A DNA stretch of 64,000 bases from Pseudopyrenochaeta lycopersici (taxonomy: Eukaryota > Ascomycota > Dothideomycetes > Pleosporales > Pseudopyrenochaetaceae). The stretch spans positions 1 to 64,000 of the forward strand of contig NHZP01000072.1 in NCBI GenBank assembly GCA_003313425.1. The letters are read 5' to 3'. The translations under genes and the position numbers were made by a program. The notes beneath the pieces were generated by a model, which saw only the letters and a list, made by a program, of their open reading frames with translations, searched no databases and was not told where the DNA came from. Shown piece after piece: positions 31,189 to 42,100 of the stretch (its first letter is position 1; the number at the start of each line of letters is the position of its first letter).

Positions 31189-33467
31189 GCTAGTGAGATT
31201 TGCCCCCAAAGGTTTTGAGATTTGTCCCCAAAATGAGATTTGTCCCCAATGCTAGCCATAACTCTACTAGCGCCAAAAAAAATTACAAAACGCCATGTAG
31301 CGACACTTCGACGTCTTCAGTGGCTCAAACCATCAACTATGTCTCATTGAATCTATCCTCTATTGACGTCGTTTTCTCTTGCGCGGGCTGAGATCTTTCT
31401 AAGCCGTCGCTGCTGCAGCACGCTTAGGACGCTGTCTTGGTACATTCTGAAGCTCGAGCAGAGAATTTTGCGCATCCACTTGCGCGAATCTCTCTGCGTA
31501 GAAAGCCTCTATGTCTCCAAAGTGATAGTTCCATGCCATTGTGGGGGTACAGGAAGCAAACAGCCCTTGTGTAGCGAGCGCCATATTCCGTGCTTCAGCC
31601 AACTCTGTAGAGTCAACTTCCTGCCCCGTCTCTGCCAGGAAGTTAATCGCTGAGATCATGTCATTGCACTCATATAGAACGGGCTGAGACCATCGACGTT
31701 CGATGTCGGCTAGGAACTCTTCCAACGACGGAGGTTGCCAAGCAGGAGGTGGACCCATAGTGACAGACACAGCAACAGCTACAGGCGGAGACGAACGGAG
31801 GAATGGGGGAGGAGGTATAGGAGCAGGTTCAGGGATCGATACAGATACACAGGTAGTCATAGGATTCACATTTGGCACAGATGTAGGAATTGACATGGTA
31901 ACAGAGGTGTTTACTTGTCGCAGGGCTTCAGCGAGTGTTTGACCCTGAGGTTGAAGGTGAGGTTGGAAGTGAGGAACAGAAGGGAGCACGCGTCGTTCGA
32001 AAGCTGATGGATCTCGTCGAGTTGATGCCTCGTTCCTCCTCAGCCCACCTCTTGTTTGAGCGGTGAGAGGCTCTAGAACAGACTGATATGGCCTTGGAGA
32101 CAGGCAGATTGATGGTCCTTGTTCACGTTGATACCGCCAGTGGTCATCGTAGAGGTGATTCAGTCGTAACGTTGAACCAGATCTCCTCACGTCTTGCAGC
32201 GTATGGCGACACGGAAGGCCATTTGTTTTCTCGAATAGGCCCGAACAAGTATGTTAGCCGCAACGCTCTCTCTGCTCCTTCTGGAGCTGCAGATCGTGTT
32301 GCCTAATGCGCTCGATCGCTGGTGGCGTCAGGACGTTATGGATGCCAGGAGGCAGGAATGGCATTGCCTCTAGCTTATGCCCGAACTTGACGCTATGTTT
32401 GGAGGAAGCAAGTTCCTTTCTGTACTTGTTGTATTGACTCCTAACCATTTGCTCAATCCTCCCTACAACGCGCAGCAAGTCGCCTCTCGAAGTCATGAGG
32501 TAGTCCTTCAGGACCTTGTGCATTCCTTCAACGGGCGAACTTGTGATGGTGTTATATTGTCGGTGGTGAGAAGTCCAAGCAGCTGCCCACTCGGTGCGTG
32601 TAAAGTATTGGTTGTCTTGCAGGTATCTGCAGAGTTCCTGCTGGAGGCTGTAGTCTTTAAGCAGATCGTTCCACTTCAGCTGGAACTCCAGCGGTCTCTT
32701 TGCGTAGACGAGCTGCCCTAGTTAGTTGTGCAAGCAAATTTTTTGGAGGAAGGCTTCCCTCAAAGTCTCTTGGGCGATTGGCGTGGGTCATACCTGAGTC
32801 CAGCGCTTCATGAACGCAGCCCTGTGTTCAACGATCCTGCGCTTCTCCTCTTTCGTTGCGCCATCGGCGTCTCGCCAGGTCTGCTGAGCCTTAGTCTGGA
32901 CGTTCTTGTTAATATGCCACACGCATAGAAGCTGAGGGACTCCTGGAAGTAGCGAGCGAGCTGCCATCTTCAACGCCTCTTCCTGATCGCTGATGAATAC
33001 CTGTGATCATTGTATCCCTGTCTTAAGCAGGAAGTTCGCGATTGCCCAATAGTAGCCTGCTTGTGTCTCATTGCTAAGGAAGCAGAAACCCGCAGAGAAG
33101 AAGGTCTGTAGGTTAGTGCAGCCGAGTATGTGCAACAGTGAAAGTCTGTACTTGTTGGTGCGGTATGTGCAGTCCATAAACAGTACGTCGAGGTTTGCCA
33201 CCAGCAACTCGACCTGCTTCTGGTGGGCGAAGAAGAGATTTTGTACGCGGTTATTATCATCCTTCTTCACTGCGAAGACCCAGTCTGCCATAGATAAGTC
33301 GTCTAATAATGTCTCCATTGGACTCCTGCCGTTCAAGTGTTTCTCCCGAATTGCCTTCCTCTCGCCTCGGATATCAGTGGCAGAGACCAGTGTGTCTTGG
33401 TTCTCCCTTTGGATCGCCGCTAGTATCTGCATCGGCCGTGCCCCAGCGTTCGTCATTGGCTCAATTA

Positions 33468-35310
33468 ACGTGTTCCACCACTCAGTGGGCAACACCAGTC
33501 AGTGGGCCACCTCATCAAAACAGGCGGATCTCAACGCACGATAATGCGACAACCACGCGGTAAGTTTACTAGTAAATATAGTAGTATTGCTCTCTATCTT
33601 TGTTTACACGAAGTCCGATTGTGACCTTAAGTTCCGCATTTAGTGCAGGTTAGTGGTGCTCGTTGCCGAGGCCGAGAAGCCTCCTCCTCCACCCTCAAGT
33701 TTGACGCTATTTCAGTAGCTACAGCCAACGCGCGACCTGCCTCAACCCGTAAGGCACCTCCAGCTGCAATATATTGTTGCTATTTATCCTTCCTACGTCG
33801 TAAACGCGTGTTTAAGGCACGAAGTTTACTGTTTTCCTCTGTTAAGATTGTAGCTAAGTTCATAGCTAGCTGACAGCCTTTGACGAGCTGAGCGAGGGCC
33901 CGGCTTAAGGGGCTCTGTGATTGACGTTGAAGGAGCTCACGTATGAGGCGGGCCTGTTGATCAAGTTGATCAGTAGTGTGAGGCGTTTCTGTTGTCCAAA
34001 CAGCCTCAGCCGTAGCTGCTGTCTGTGGAGGAGACGGTGTACGGACAACTGTCAATGTTAATAGGACACGTTTAGGACAAAACGGGACTAAGCCTGTCGC
34101 CCAAAAGCCTCTAAGGATGTTTAAGGCTGAGAAAACAGTTGTACGTATACGTGGATATATATAGAGAAATTCGTCCTTATCAATAAACTGCACCCGTTAG
34201 CGCGCAAGCTTGTCTATCGCTTGTCCGTACGCTGTCTTAAGAGGCGAGAAGCAACCAACATCAAGAGGCTGTAGCTTGTGAGATGTATAAGGAGGCATGC
34301 AGAGAGTAATAATATTCCTCTCTGCGCAGTAAGTATCAAACGCAGGCGTTGCGTAGCTGCTGTGGCCATCTAGTATAAGAAGGCGATAGCTTCTAATTGT
34401 ACGTAAGGCCGTAAGGACGTCGAAATGCTTCAACCAGGCAAGGCCAAGGTCGTTAGTTATCCATCCGTTGTCGCTCACATTAATACTCCAGTCGCTAGGC
34501 AGCTCAAGCTCAGGACTATACCACGACGCCTGGTAGACCTTACCCTTAAGGATAATAAAGGGAGGCAGTACAAAGCCTACAGCGCTCACACACTCAATTG
34601 TCGTCGTCCAGTCACGGTTGCCAGGCTGTACAACAGTTGCTCGTCCGATAGTATCAGAGCTAGTAACAACCTTTAACGTTGAGGCGATACCCATCATAAA
34701 CCCAGTCTCATCAAAGTTATACGTGTCCTCGTCTAATACCCCGTACGTCTAAATCGTGTCCCTCACAAGGCTATACCAGCTGTTTATCTTTATAGGATCC
34801 TCACATTTTGCGCGCTGTGAGTGGAATTTACGGTTCCACTTTGTTTGAAGCTCTGACTGAGCCCTAACAAAACGAGAGACCCAGTTTTTGCCAAGAGGAG
34901 GTGGAGGAGGCTGCTGGCCTCGTGCAGCGAGAAGAGCGTCTCCCATCTGACGTACGTCAATAATATGAGGCGGAAAGCCTCGTCGATCAAGCTCTAGTAT
35001 CCATTGAACAAGGCTCTGTTCCTCAGTAGGCGTTAGCTTACGTTTCCGTGCGTTAGTGGTAGGTTGAGGCTGATAGCCTTTGAGGCGCCGTTGCAGCGTT
35101 GTTCGAGGGACACTAAACAGGTGCGCAGCCCTGCGCACACTTTTAGTTTGTTGCAAATTAATTGCCTGAGACGCAAGAAGGACTCGGCCCTCCTTTTGAG
35201 CTACTAGAGGCTGTCGTTGCGTGGCCATTTGAGTTGTTGTGTGGGCAAGCGCGTTGGTGTTGATGAGGTGGCCCACTGACTGGTGTTGCCCACTGAGTGG
35301 TGGAACACGT
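33468..35310 (-). mobile_element. pogo/Fot1-like transposon nested in the MULE
   Basis: TIRs start ACGTGTTCCACCACTCAGTG and run ~50 bp, followed by transposase DNA. TA duplications lie at 33,466-33,467 and 35,311-35,312. Removing the 1,843-bp element plus one TA rejoins the MULE codons without shift (KEV|IEP), which confirms the boundaries. Confidence 0.95.
33780..35228 (-). pseudogene. pogo-like transposase with two in-frame stops
   Basis: From ATG 35228 (MATQRQPLVAQ) one continuous frame of 483 codons contains an HTH_psq domain (SVRRAAHLFSVPRTTLQRRL), a CENP-B type HTH and the DDE_1 triad: NFDETGFMMG, LILDGHSSYATP and LQPLDVGCFSPL (D-D-D). TAG at 34,749-34,751 and TAA at 34,197-34,199 interrupt it. 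No frameshifts, so decay is by point mutation. Confidence 0.9.
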
Positions 35311-36026
35311 TACTTCCTTCTGTGCTGATGTACGCCTGCGATAGACATTGTGCGCGCTAGGATGGATTGATCGGGGGCGATTGTGGTGCATGTCCTGCAC
35401 CTCTAGCTTCCACTGGCTGGTGAGCTTCACCTTGAAGATAACGAGCTTGAAAGGGCATCCTGTTGAGCGCGTGCTTGTACTCAGAGCCTTTGCACTTGAC
35501 TGGTAGTTGTTCCTGAAGCAATCGCAGTGGTAGTAATAACATGTCTTGACATCTGAATTGTGAGGCCAACTCCGCTTAAGGACAAAGCCGTAGCCGTGCT
35601 GCATGCCATGCGTCGTCAGCGCATCATACGCTTCTTCATAGGAGCTGTAGAGCTGGTCTGGAGGGGGGGTAATGTCTTCCATACTGAGACGCTCAAGACA
35701 AGAAAACAAATTTAACACCTACGTTCTTTTCTAACTGGTTACCTGCGGCGGAGACGCGATGGTGTCGCGGTAGTGTCGCGTTCAATAGATTACGCGTTAA
35801 GCCAAGCTAGGTGATTGATTTCTACTAGCATTAGCGTTGGGGACAAATCTCATTTTTGGGGACAAACCTCAAAACCTTGGGGACAAATTTCACTAGCCCT
35901 CGTAACTACCCCGAATGGATTTACTTCAAAAATGCAGGGTGTTTTATCGGCGATCCAGGGCCTGGCTTCCCTGGTTCCCGGTCCTATTGGCTAACTCTAA
36001 ATACTAGCGCGGGCGACAATGCATTG

Positions 36027-36208
36027 TGTCGCACTTGGATGTGCTTATGATGATGCATCAGGAAGAATTCATGATGAGCAGAAAAGTTGTATTGTGTGTG
36101 TTGTGTCTTGGTCTTATAAACCTGACCCCGCACGTCTGAGATTATATGGCAAGATTACTAATGCAGTTCTTCCTCAGGTTCCCTGAGATGATGCCTTGGC
36201 CTGCGACA
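36027..36208. repeat. Solo LTR, 182 bp, with CATTG target duplication
   Basis: Begins TGTCGCACTTGG and ends GGCCTGCGACA (TG..CA, with a 7-bp terminal inversion TGTCGCA/TGCGACA). Flanked by CATTG at 36,022-36,026 and 36,209-36,213. A second copy, inverted, is split across 51,620-51,646 and 57,514-57,673. Confidence 0.85.
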
Positions 36209-36213
36209 CATTG

Positions 36214-36571
36214 GCTTCGCGGAACGATTGTGGCGTTTATTACAAAGCGTTCAGGGCTGGGGTTAACGGCTTGGATGGCGCGAGGACGCACAACATCTGG
36301 TGCACAGGTATGCATCGTATCTGAAGCTTAATCCCCGAAGTGGCATACGGCGATGCTTTCGATTCAGCGAAAGGGTTGTGGCGTCTGGGGAATTCCGGGG
36401 TGGCGTTTACGATACTGGTTTCTGCGGATAGCTTCCGGGGAACGCATCATGGCTGCCACGAACCGTCTCGCTTAACAAGAACGGGAGGATGCAATTAACT
36501 TCGTGGTGTCTATGATCGGTGTAAATCCCAACCAATACCACATCGGATCGTGAGAGGAAAGTGCTCCCATA
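36214..36571. repeat. Upstream part of an inverted segmental duplication
   Basis: Blocks such as TCTGGGGAATTCCGG (36,384) and AACCAATACCACATC (36,530) recur in reverse complement at 50,265-50,050, upstream of the receptor gene there. No gene. Confidence 0.55.
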
Positions 36572-36826
36572 TTGGTTCAGGGATACGGAGATATACATCA
36601 ACCGTTCTCAGGGTCTGAAGGTTCTGTCCTAGCAGCGTCTGCTTCTTCACAAAATTCGTTATTGTGTAATATCGCCGCAGCCGCTTCCACACCAAACCTG
36701 TTACTCAATGGATTCTCCAATTTTTTCGCAGCGAGACGAAGCCGTTGGTGTGATACCTCCAGTATTACGCCTGACTTTGCCAGTCCACCGTCCAGAGGGC
36801 AGGTCATTTTCACTCCCGTTAGCTAA
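36572..36826 (+). pseudogene. 5' relic of a Pth11-like receptor gene
   Basis: The text VLAASASSQNSLLCNIAAAA, QRDEAVGVIPPV, ITPDFASPPSRGQVIF in two frames parallels the start of the intact gene at 48.6-50.0 kb (VLAEPASSYTSQLLE, QRDEDIGVIPPPPGITPNFA). At least one frameshift; everything downstream of the first exon is missing. Confidence 0.65.
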
Positions 36827-38091
36827 TCTAGATATGAGAGTTTAATTTCTTTTGTGTTGTGTGCAATAGTCGTGCTGTTTGTGATAGAGCACCGAGCGCT
36901 GCATTACGGCTTGTGATCGATGACTTTGATATGGTTCGAACGCACAACATTCCACGCACAGGTATATACTGGAAGTCAATACCATCTTAGTTGGCGTACG
37001 TAGTGTGTTTCTGACACAGTGAAGAATGTTGTTTGATGCTCAGCGCATTTCTAGTGGCTTTTTGCCAACTCGCTATTCCTTTAAACGGAACGGAGCATAA
37101 AGGGGCTTACCGTTTGTCTCGCTTAATTGCGGAAGAACGGGGTAAAGTGATCAGAGTATTGCAATGTAGTAGCAGCAGCGTCCCCGCCTGTAACCCACAG
37201 ACTTCTAAGGACTACGGTCTCATTAAATGTTCTAAAGACCTTATATAGGGCTAATAGCATTTTCTATCTTACACACTTAATTGCATAGCTGAATTATTAA
37301 AGCTGTTATAAGCTGTACACTTGTTCTTACGGAGAAACCCGACGTCGCATTGATGATGGCTGGTCCAGCTTGAGCTTGACTCCTATCCTGACAAAGATTG
37401 CCGGCGGGTTGGAGGAAACTGTTCCCCGGCCACATATCAGTGCAGCTGGGCACTTCATGACGGCACGAGGTCTAATTACTGCGCATGATCATGTCCCGTC
37501 CTCTTATGACACGGAAAATACAGCAAAATGTTTTCTACTTGCTGATGCGTTTCTATTTCCAGCAAAGGCGCCTTCGAAGCGCATGACGTCCGTTTCGTCT
37601 TGGCGCGCTGTCAGCCTGCATTAAATCTAGTGAGAAGGCTGCGAGCCTAGAAGTTATTTCACAAGTATTGAAGGAAAGCTTAAGCCAGTCACTTGCAACT
37701 TATAAAGATTGAGGATGACAAAGTAGGCAAGGAATCTCTGCGTGTATCCTGTAGCAGAGTTTCGTACTTGGGAGGGTGCGCGACCGTGTGGCGTACCAAA
37801 GACAGGGACACGGGAAATTACCTCTTGCTTGAGAAGGCATTTACCATCCAAGAACGCGACTCAAGTACGTAGCGCAGGGGTTTGTATCAAGGCTAAGGTC
37901 TTTAAACTTTATTTCTAGAGTTAACCAATCTTTCAGTTTTCTATAGTGGAAATGCAGTCACACATGTTTATTTACTTGCAAGAGCCCGTTAGACAAGAAC
38001 CCTTATTCACCTACGTCTTTTAAGCGATTCCTCTTTTCTCTTAAATGCAAAGTCCTAGCCTTTTCTGTAGAATATTAGCTCATTACAGTAT
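36827..38091. other. Intergenic, decayed
   Basis: No gene supported. A GAACGCACAACAT block at ~36,937 echoes 36,282 and 42,388, probably eroded duplicate sequence. Confidence 0.4.
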
Positions 38092-39577
38092 ATGCGACAA
38101 TATTACATTAGCTTGGTCACTATGAGTATCTATCGCTACTCGGCGCGGGAGGAATTCCATGGCGTTGTCCCTGCACCACTAGGATCGATTCCCAACTCAA
38201 CTAGCCCGCCATCTATCGCCCACCACGTTGTGGTAGTTAATATAGTATTCATGCTAATCTCGACCGCTTCCCTTGCGTTAAGATGGTATACCAGCCTCTT
38301 CATCCTGCAGAGAGCTGGGTTTGAAGACTGTAAGATATAGCCAACTTAGTAGGTATCTGTATCATTGCTAACATCGCAGATACAATCACTATTGCATGGG
38401 TATGGACCTCTCGAAATTGACGAATGTTGAATCTCACCTTGTTTTCTTCCAGATTATGGCACTAGGACATGGCATCACTAGCTGTATCCGTAGGCACCCT
38501 TATATAATTGGGGCAGCATTATAGGCACTAAATAAGATAGTCACTCGTTACGGTCTCGGAAGACATCTATGGGATGTTTCTTTTGTTGTATTCAACAAGA
38601 ACTTTGGAAAGGTGAGCAGTTCTACCGCTCAGGATGGAAGCCGTGTTAACTGCAGTTCACTGTTCAGGCAGCTGTAATCGGGGGTTTGAGCTACTCGTTC
38701 TCGATAATGCTCGTAAAGATCTCCATTTTATCATTTTATCTTCGAATCTCCCCGGATAAGAGGTTAAAGATTGTAATATACACCGCTATGGCCATCACAA
38801 CCGCCTACAGCATTCCAGCCGCGACAGTCGGATTTTATGCCTGCAACCCGATGGAAAAATACTGGGATATGACCATCACGACAGGGACATGTATTAACCA
38901 ATATACAGTATTTCTGTTCAGCGCGTCGATGAACATAGCGACGGATGCAGTCATCCTGGTGCTGCCTATTTTCATGCTGTGGAGCGTACACATACCGAGA
39001 CGCCAGAAACTTGGCGTAGTTTTTATGCTCATGACAGGCGGCTTGTAAGCTAATCTTAATGCGGTTTCAATCGGAGTTATACTCATCGGACTGCAGCGTT
39101 CTAGTCGCTAGCATTATTAGGCTGGCTCACATCGTCAGGTCGTATGGTACTACGGATGTAACCTGGGATTTTGCCAACCAAGACGTGTGGTGGTACGTTG
39201 CACGGACATCTACCACAAGACGAGAGGAGTCTATATTAACACATCCCAGGGCACTCGAACTGCATCTCGCCATTGTCTGCGGCTGCCTTCCTCTAGGCAA
39301 AGCCTTCTTCCGACGCCATCTCCCTAAGGTCATTGGTCGCAGCACTCAGGACTCCTACCCGAAAACAAGGCGTACCTTCCGCTCATATCAACAGGTCGCT
39401 CTCCCCTCTATGGAGGGAGACGAACTGCAAATCTGCGGCGGGCAGGCAAAGACCGCCGACCGAGATTTCCCACTACGTACATGCCCAAGTCAGCCCAATG
39501 GCGGAGAGGATGCGAGCCAAAAAACTTCATTATGTGATGCGCCGTTGGATGCAAAACATGTTGAGCATATAATTTGA
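38092..39577 (+). CDS. Pth11-like rhodopsin-domain membrane protein A, 388 aa
   Basis: Seven exons: 38092-38329, 38380-38399, 38453-38489, 38541-38611, 38668-39044, 39097-39192, 39250-39577. All introns are GT..AG, and the phases close to 389 codons. Family landmarks: GVVPAPLGSIPN before TM1, RYGLGRHLWDV, SIMLVKISILSFYLRI, ACNPMEKYWD..GTCINQY, NIATDAVILVLPIFMLW, LGVVFMLMTGG, VWWALELHLAIVCGCLPLGK. Seven helices and the conserved Cys pair (ACNP/GTC) are visible. Fungal Pth11-like proteins act as plasma-membrane sensors, some needed for host-surface recognition; the ligand here is unknown. A cytoplasmic polar tail follows. ATG 38122 is an alternative in-frame start. Confidence 0.85.
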
Positions 39578-39942
39578 TCCATACCTTGTGTTGCTCTACA
39601 CTCGCAGCCATACTGCCATCATTTCTGGCACTGGCCTCGAGAGGCCAGGAGAAGTATGCGGAAGCCCTCTCACTGATGCAATAATACTTGCAGCTGCAGG
39701 AGGAGATCTTTAAACCTCAGCATCCTCTCATTGAGGTATCTCTTAGTGCGCTAAATAAGTGGCAGATAGGGAGTTAGAGATTCAACGTTATGGCAACTTG
39801 TTTTGCATGCTTTATCCCTTTTTAATTGTAGCAAGAAAAAGAGTTTTTATAGAAACGTCCAGGTGCCGTACACTCTTGCTGACGTGACGGCAACATTTGC
39901 TTGCTGTAGGGTCGTCGAGTCTTTGCTCCTCCAAACAACGTT
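39578..39942. other. Intergenic between two convergent receptor genes
   Basis: Nothing recognised; presumably holds both terminators. Confidence 0.5.
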
Positions 39943-41389
39943 TTAGCATAAGCGTTTTGTCGGAGGTTGCAACTCGCTACAGGAGTCAGATCCATCCTCT
40001 CTCCTCGACTCAGACCACTGAACATCTATATCATGTTGTACCGTAACTCTAACTACGCCATTTAGCAGCGATTCAGCATCATTATGACTTGTCTTTCTAG
40101 GCGAGGATTCCGACCGGGTGATCGTAGTATGTATGCCATCATTGTCACCCTCATTTTGCAGGCGCTGGAAATGCTTCTCACGCGACTTACTCCAGTTGGT
40201 ACCTCCGATCGTGACGAGCTCGGTTGGGCCCCTGCTTCGATTGTTGGCACCACTCTGCGCCGCCTTACTGTTCGTCAAATTGCGGAACTGATACGAGATC
40301 TTGCCTATGAGCGGTCGCAAGGTTGGTAGGCAGGCGCTGATAACTCCGCAGGCTACCTCGACAACACACCACGTGCAGGCCTCAGCAAGTGTCCCTTCTA
40401 GTAGTTAGCCTATGAGCCGAGAATCGTGTACACTAGGTGTCTGTTCAGGGGAAGACAGTCACTTACACGTCGTGTCGTTCGGATCAAATTCCATGAGAGT
40501 CGTGAAGCGGTATATACTGGCGAACAGAACGCTAGGGTTGCTCGTTAGGGACTAAGGACAGTAAGAGCTCATTGTAGCAGTAGCGTCAAACTTACAAGCT
40601 ACCTAGCAAGAATATGAAGCAAATAGACAGCCTCTGGGCGATGGTGGCATGCAACTTCCAGACCGGCCTAAAAGGCATACAAAGGACAGCGACATCCGTC
40701 AAGATGTTTGGGATAGCATTGCCGATGAATGAAGCCTTTAGGTTGATACACGTCCCCTCGATCCATGGCAGCCACGCCTTGCTGATTGGGTTGCATTGGA
40801 ACATGCAGACGGCGAGGATGGCGATCCACCAACCAATAATAATGGCAGCCAGAATTGCCAGATAGATCTTGAACTCGCGTAATGGGAACAGGCGTCGGTA
40901 CATTAAGAGAAGAGATAACTTCACAAGTAGTACTGCTGTGATGTAAATGCACTCGAAGGCCAGGAGGATCTTGAAGAAGGTGACAAGGTCATCCATTAAC
41001 ACCATGTCAACGTGCCTTCCGAGGCCATGGGCAATCGCTGGGACAGTCTTGGTCAGCAAGGAAATCGACACGATCGAAGGGTCCAGGGACACTGGCTTAC
41101 CGGCATAGTTGAGGGCTCCCAAAGTAATAACGAATGCCTAGAAGTTATTCTGGTCAGTTCTAACTCGGACGTTTAGTGACGGAAGGATCGTCAAGCCCAC
41201 CACACGTACTAGCGCAGCAACTATCATCCAGTCGTCAGCCCCATATGCAGCGCGGCTAATATAACGTGCCAAGAAGCGCAGGCAAACAAAAAGCGTAGCT
41301 AGGACGAGCAATACCGTCGTGACCCTATTTAGTTCGCCACTCTTGTCGTAGACGCTATCACGAGCCTGGAGAGTCGCCAGGACATTCAT
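39943..41389 (-). CDS. Pth11-like rhodopsin-domain membrane protein B, 412 aa
   Basis: Four exons: 41389-41210, 41137-40596, 40531-40467, 40394-39943, with GT..AG introns of 72, 64 and 72 nt; phases close to 413 codons. Motifs: DKSGELNRVTTVLLVLATLF (TM1), YGADDWMIVAAL, AGKPVSLDPS, LVKLSLLLMYRRLFP, MFQCNPISKAWLPWIEGTC, NILTDVAVLCMPF, LFASIYRFTTLMEFDPNDTT, TWCVVEVACGVISACLPTLR. The cytoplasmic tail is ~110 residues and Ser/Asn-rich. It belongs to a different subgroup from receptor A (intron positions differ). A signal-peptide frame directly upstream (41,430-41,729) may be a missing N-terminal exon. Confidence 0.85.
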
Positions 41390-41429
41390 ATTATCATTAA
41401 CGGCCTCCTTAAAAGATTTCGATGAGTAG

Positions 41430-41729
41430 TTAAACCCACGGCGGAATCGAGTTGGAAAATAACATAGCACAACTCATGGCAAGAAGTGAAAACCAACAAT
41501 CTATATGGTGGCCTATTACAATGTCAGCTAAATTTGTGTCCCTTTGCGCGGCCTCTGACAATTTCGAGCCAATTTCGTAGAGACAGCGCCGCAATGTAAC
41601 ACTGTCTCCAAACTTCGCTAACCGATTACTTTTCTCGCAGAGTATGACTCGCAGGTCAGTAGGGTTCACGGCAAGTACCGTGGATGGCAATTGGGCCGTG
41701 AGTAGAAGGGACAAAACTCGCAAAGCCAT
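41430..41729 (-). CDS. Signal-peptide frame, possible N-terminal exon of receptor B
   Basis: MALRVLSLLLTAQLPSTVLA is a good signal peptide. It is followed by VILCEKSNRLAKFGDSVTLR and HHIDCW with three cysteines. Many Pth11-like proteins carry a signal peptide and a CFEM domain before TM1, and the start of receptor B (SFKEAVNDN..) resembles the end of such a CFEM region. I could not find a phase-compatible splice, and the Cys count is short of eight, so any CFEM is degenerate. Confidence 0.4.
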   Translation of the reverse strand: MALRVLSLLLTAQLPSTVLAVNPTDLRVILCEKSNRLAKFGDSVTLRRCLYEIGSKLSEAAQRDTNLADIVIGHHIDCWFSLLAMSCAMLFSNSIPPWV

Positions 41730-41824
41730 ATAGTGGCTTGCGAAACCAACCTCATCCTTGTAACTTGCATGGCGTCGTCACCAATGCCGGGATGGGTCGT
41801 TTGATGATGCGATCAAAGTAGCTG

Positions 41825-42100
41825 CTGAAGTATTCAGGTGCATGTAAAAGGGTATCGTGAACGGGGTATACAGAATTTGTGTGGGAAACTGCAGGCTTCT
41901 GAGCGCAGTGGCGCGCCTGGATCTAGAGTCTGGTGAGTTTGTCCCGCAGCCAGACACAACCTTCGAAATTTTGAAGTTAAAGTATTTAGAGTTCGAGGGG
42001 AACAGTAATCTGACGCCAGAAGCCCTGGAACCATTGCACCGGGCGTTAAAAGGCTCTGCAAAATATGGTCGGCAAACACCTCGTTGGCCAACGTCTGCCT
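41825..42100. repeat. Diverged repeat, copy 1 (partner at 50,780-51,000)
   Basis: Shared blocks include GGCTTCTGAGC.C.GTGGCGC.CCTGG and GAGTT.G.GGGGAAC in the same order and orientation; copy 2 lacks ~70 bp. Probably eroded former coding DNA. Confidence 0.5.

Larger units (their letters stand above)
31399..35682 (-). pseudogene. MULE transposase, split by insertion and with two stops
   Basis: From ATG 35682 an N-terminal FAR1/WRKY-GCM1-like zinc region (YEEAYDALTTHGMQHGYGF..CYYYHCD..GCPFKLV) runs to KEV. Here the pogo element (33,468-35,310) interrupts it. The frame resumes as IEPMTNAGARPMQILAAIQR, the MULE domain with MDCTYRTNKYRLSLL (catalytic Asp), CVWHINKNV and a SWIM-like C..C..GLPCRHTL. 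TGA at 33,007-33,009 and TAA at 32,254-32,256 are in frame and explained by C-to-T. An intron (GTATGA..AGGGCAG, about 32,711-32,787) is intact. A proline-rich C-terminal tail ends at 31,399. The product would recognise and cut MULE ends; it is now dead. Confidence 0.85.
31189..35897 (-). mobile_element. MULE transposon, interrupted by a pogo-like element
   Basis: The ends are ~65-bp inverted copies at 31,189-31,255 and 35,831-35,897, each made of three iterations of GAGATTTGTCCCCAA. The interior is a minus-strand MULE transposase. No target-site duplication is recognisable. Length without the nested insertion is about 2.9 kb. Confidence 0.85.
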
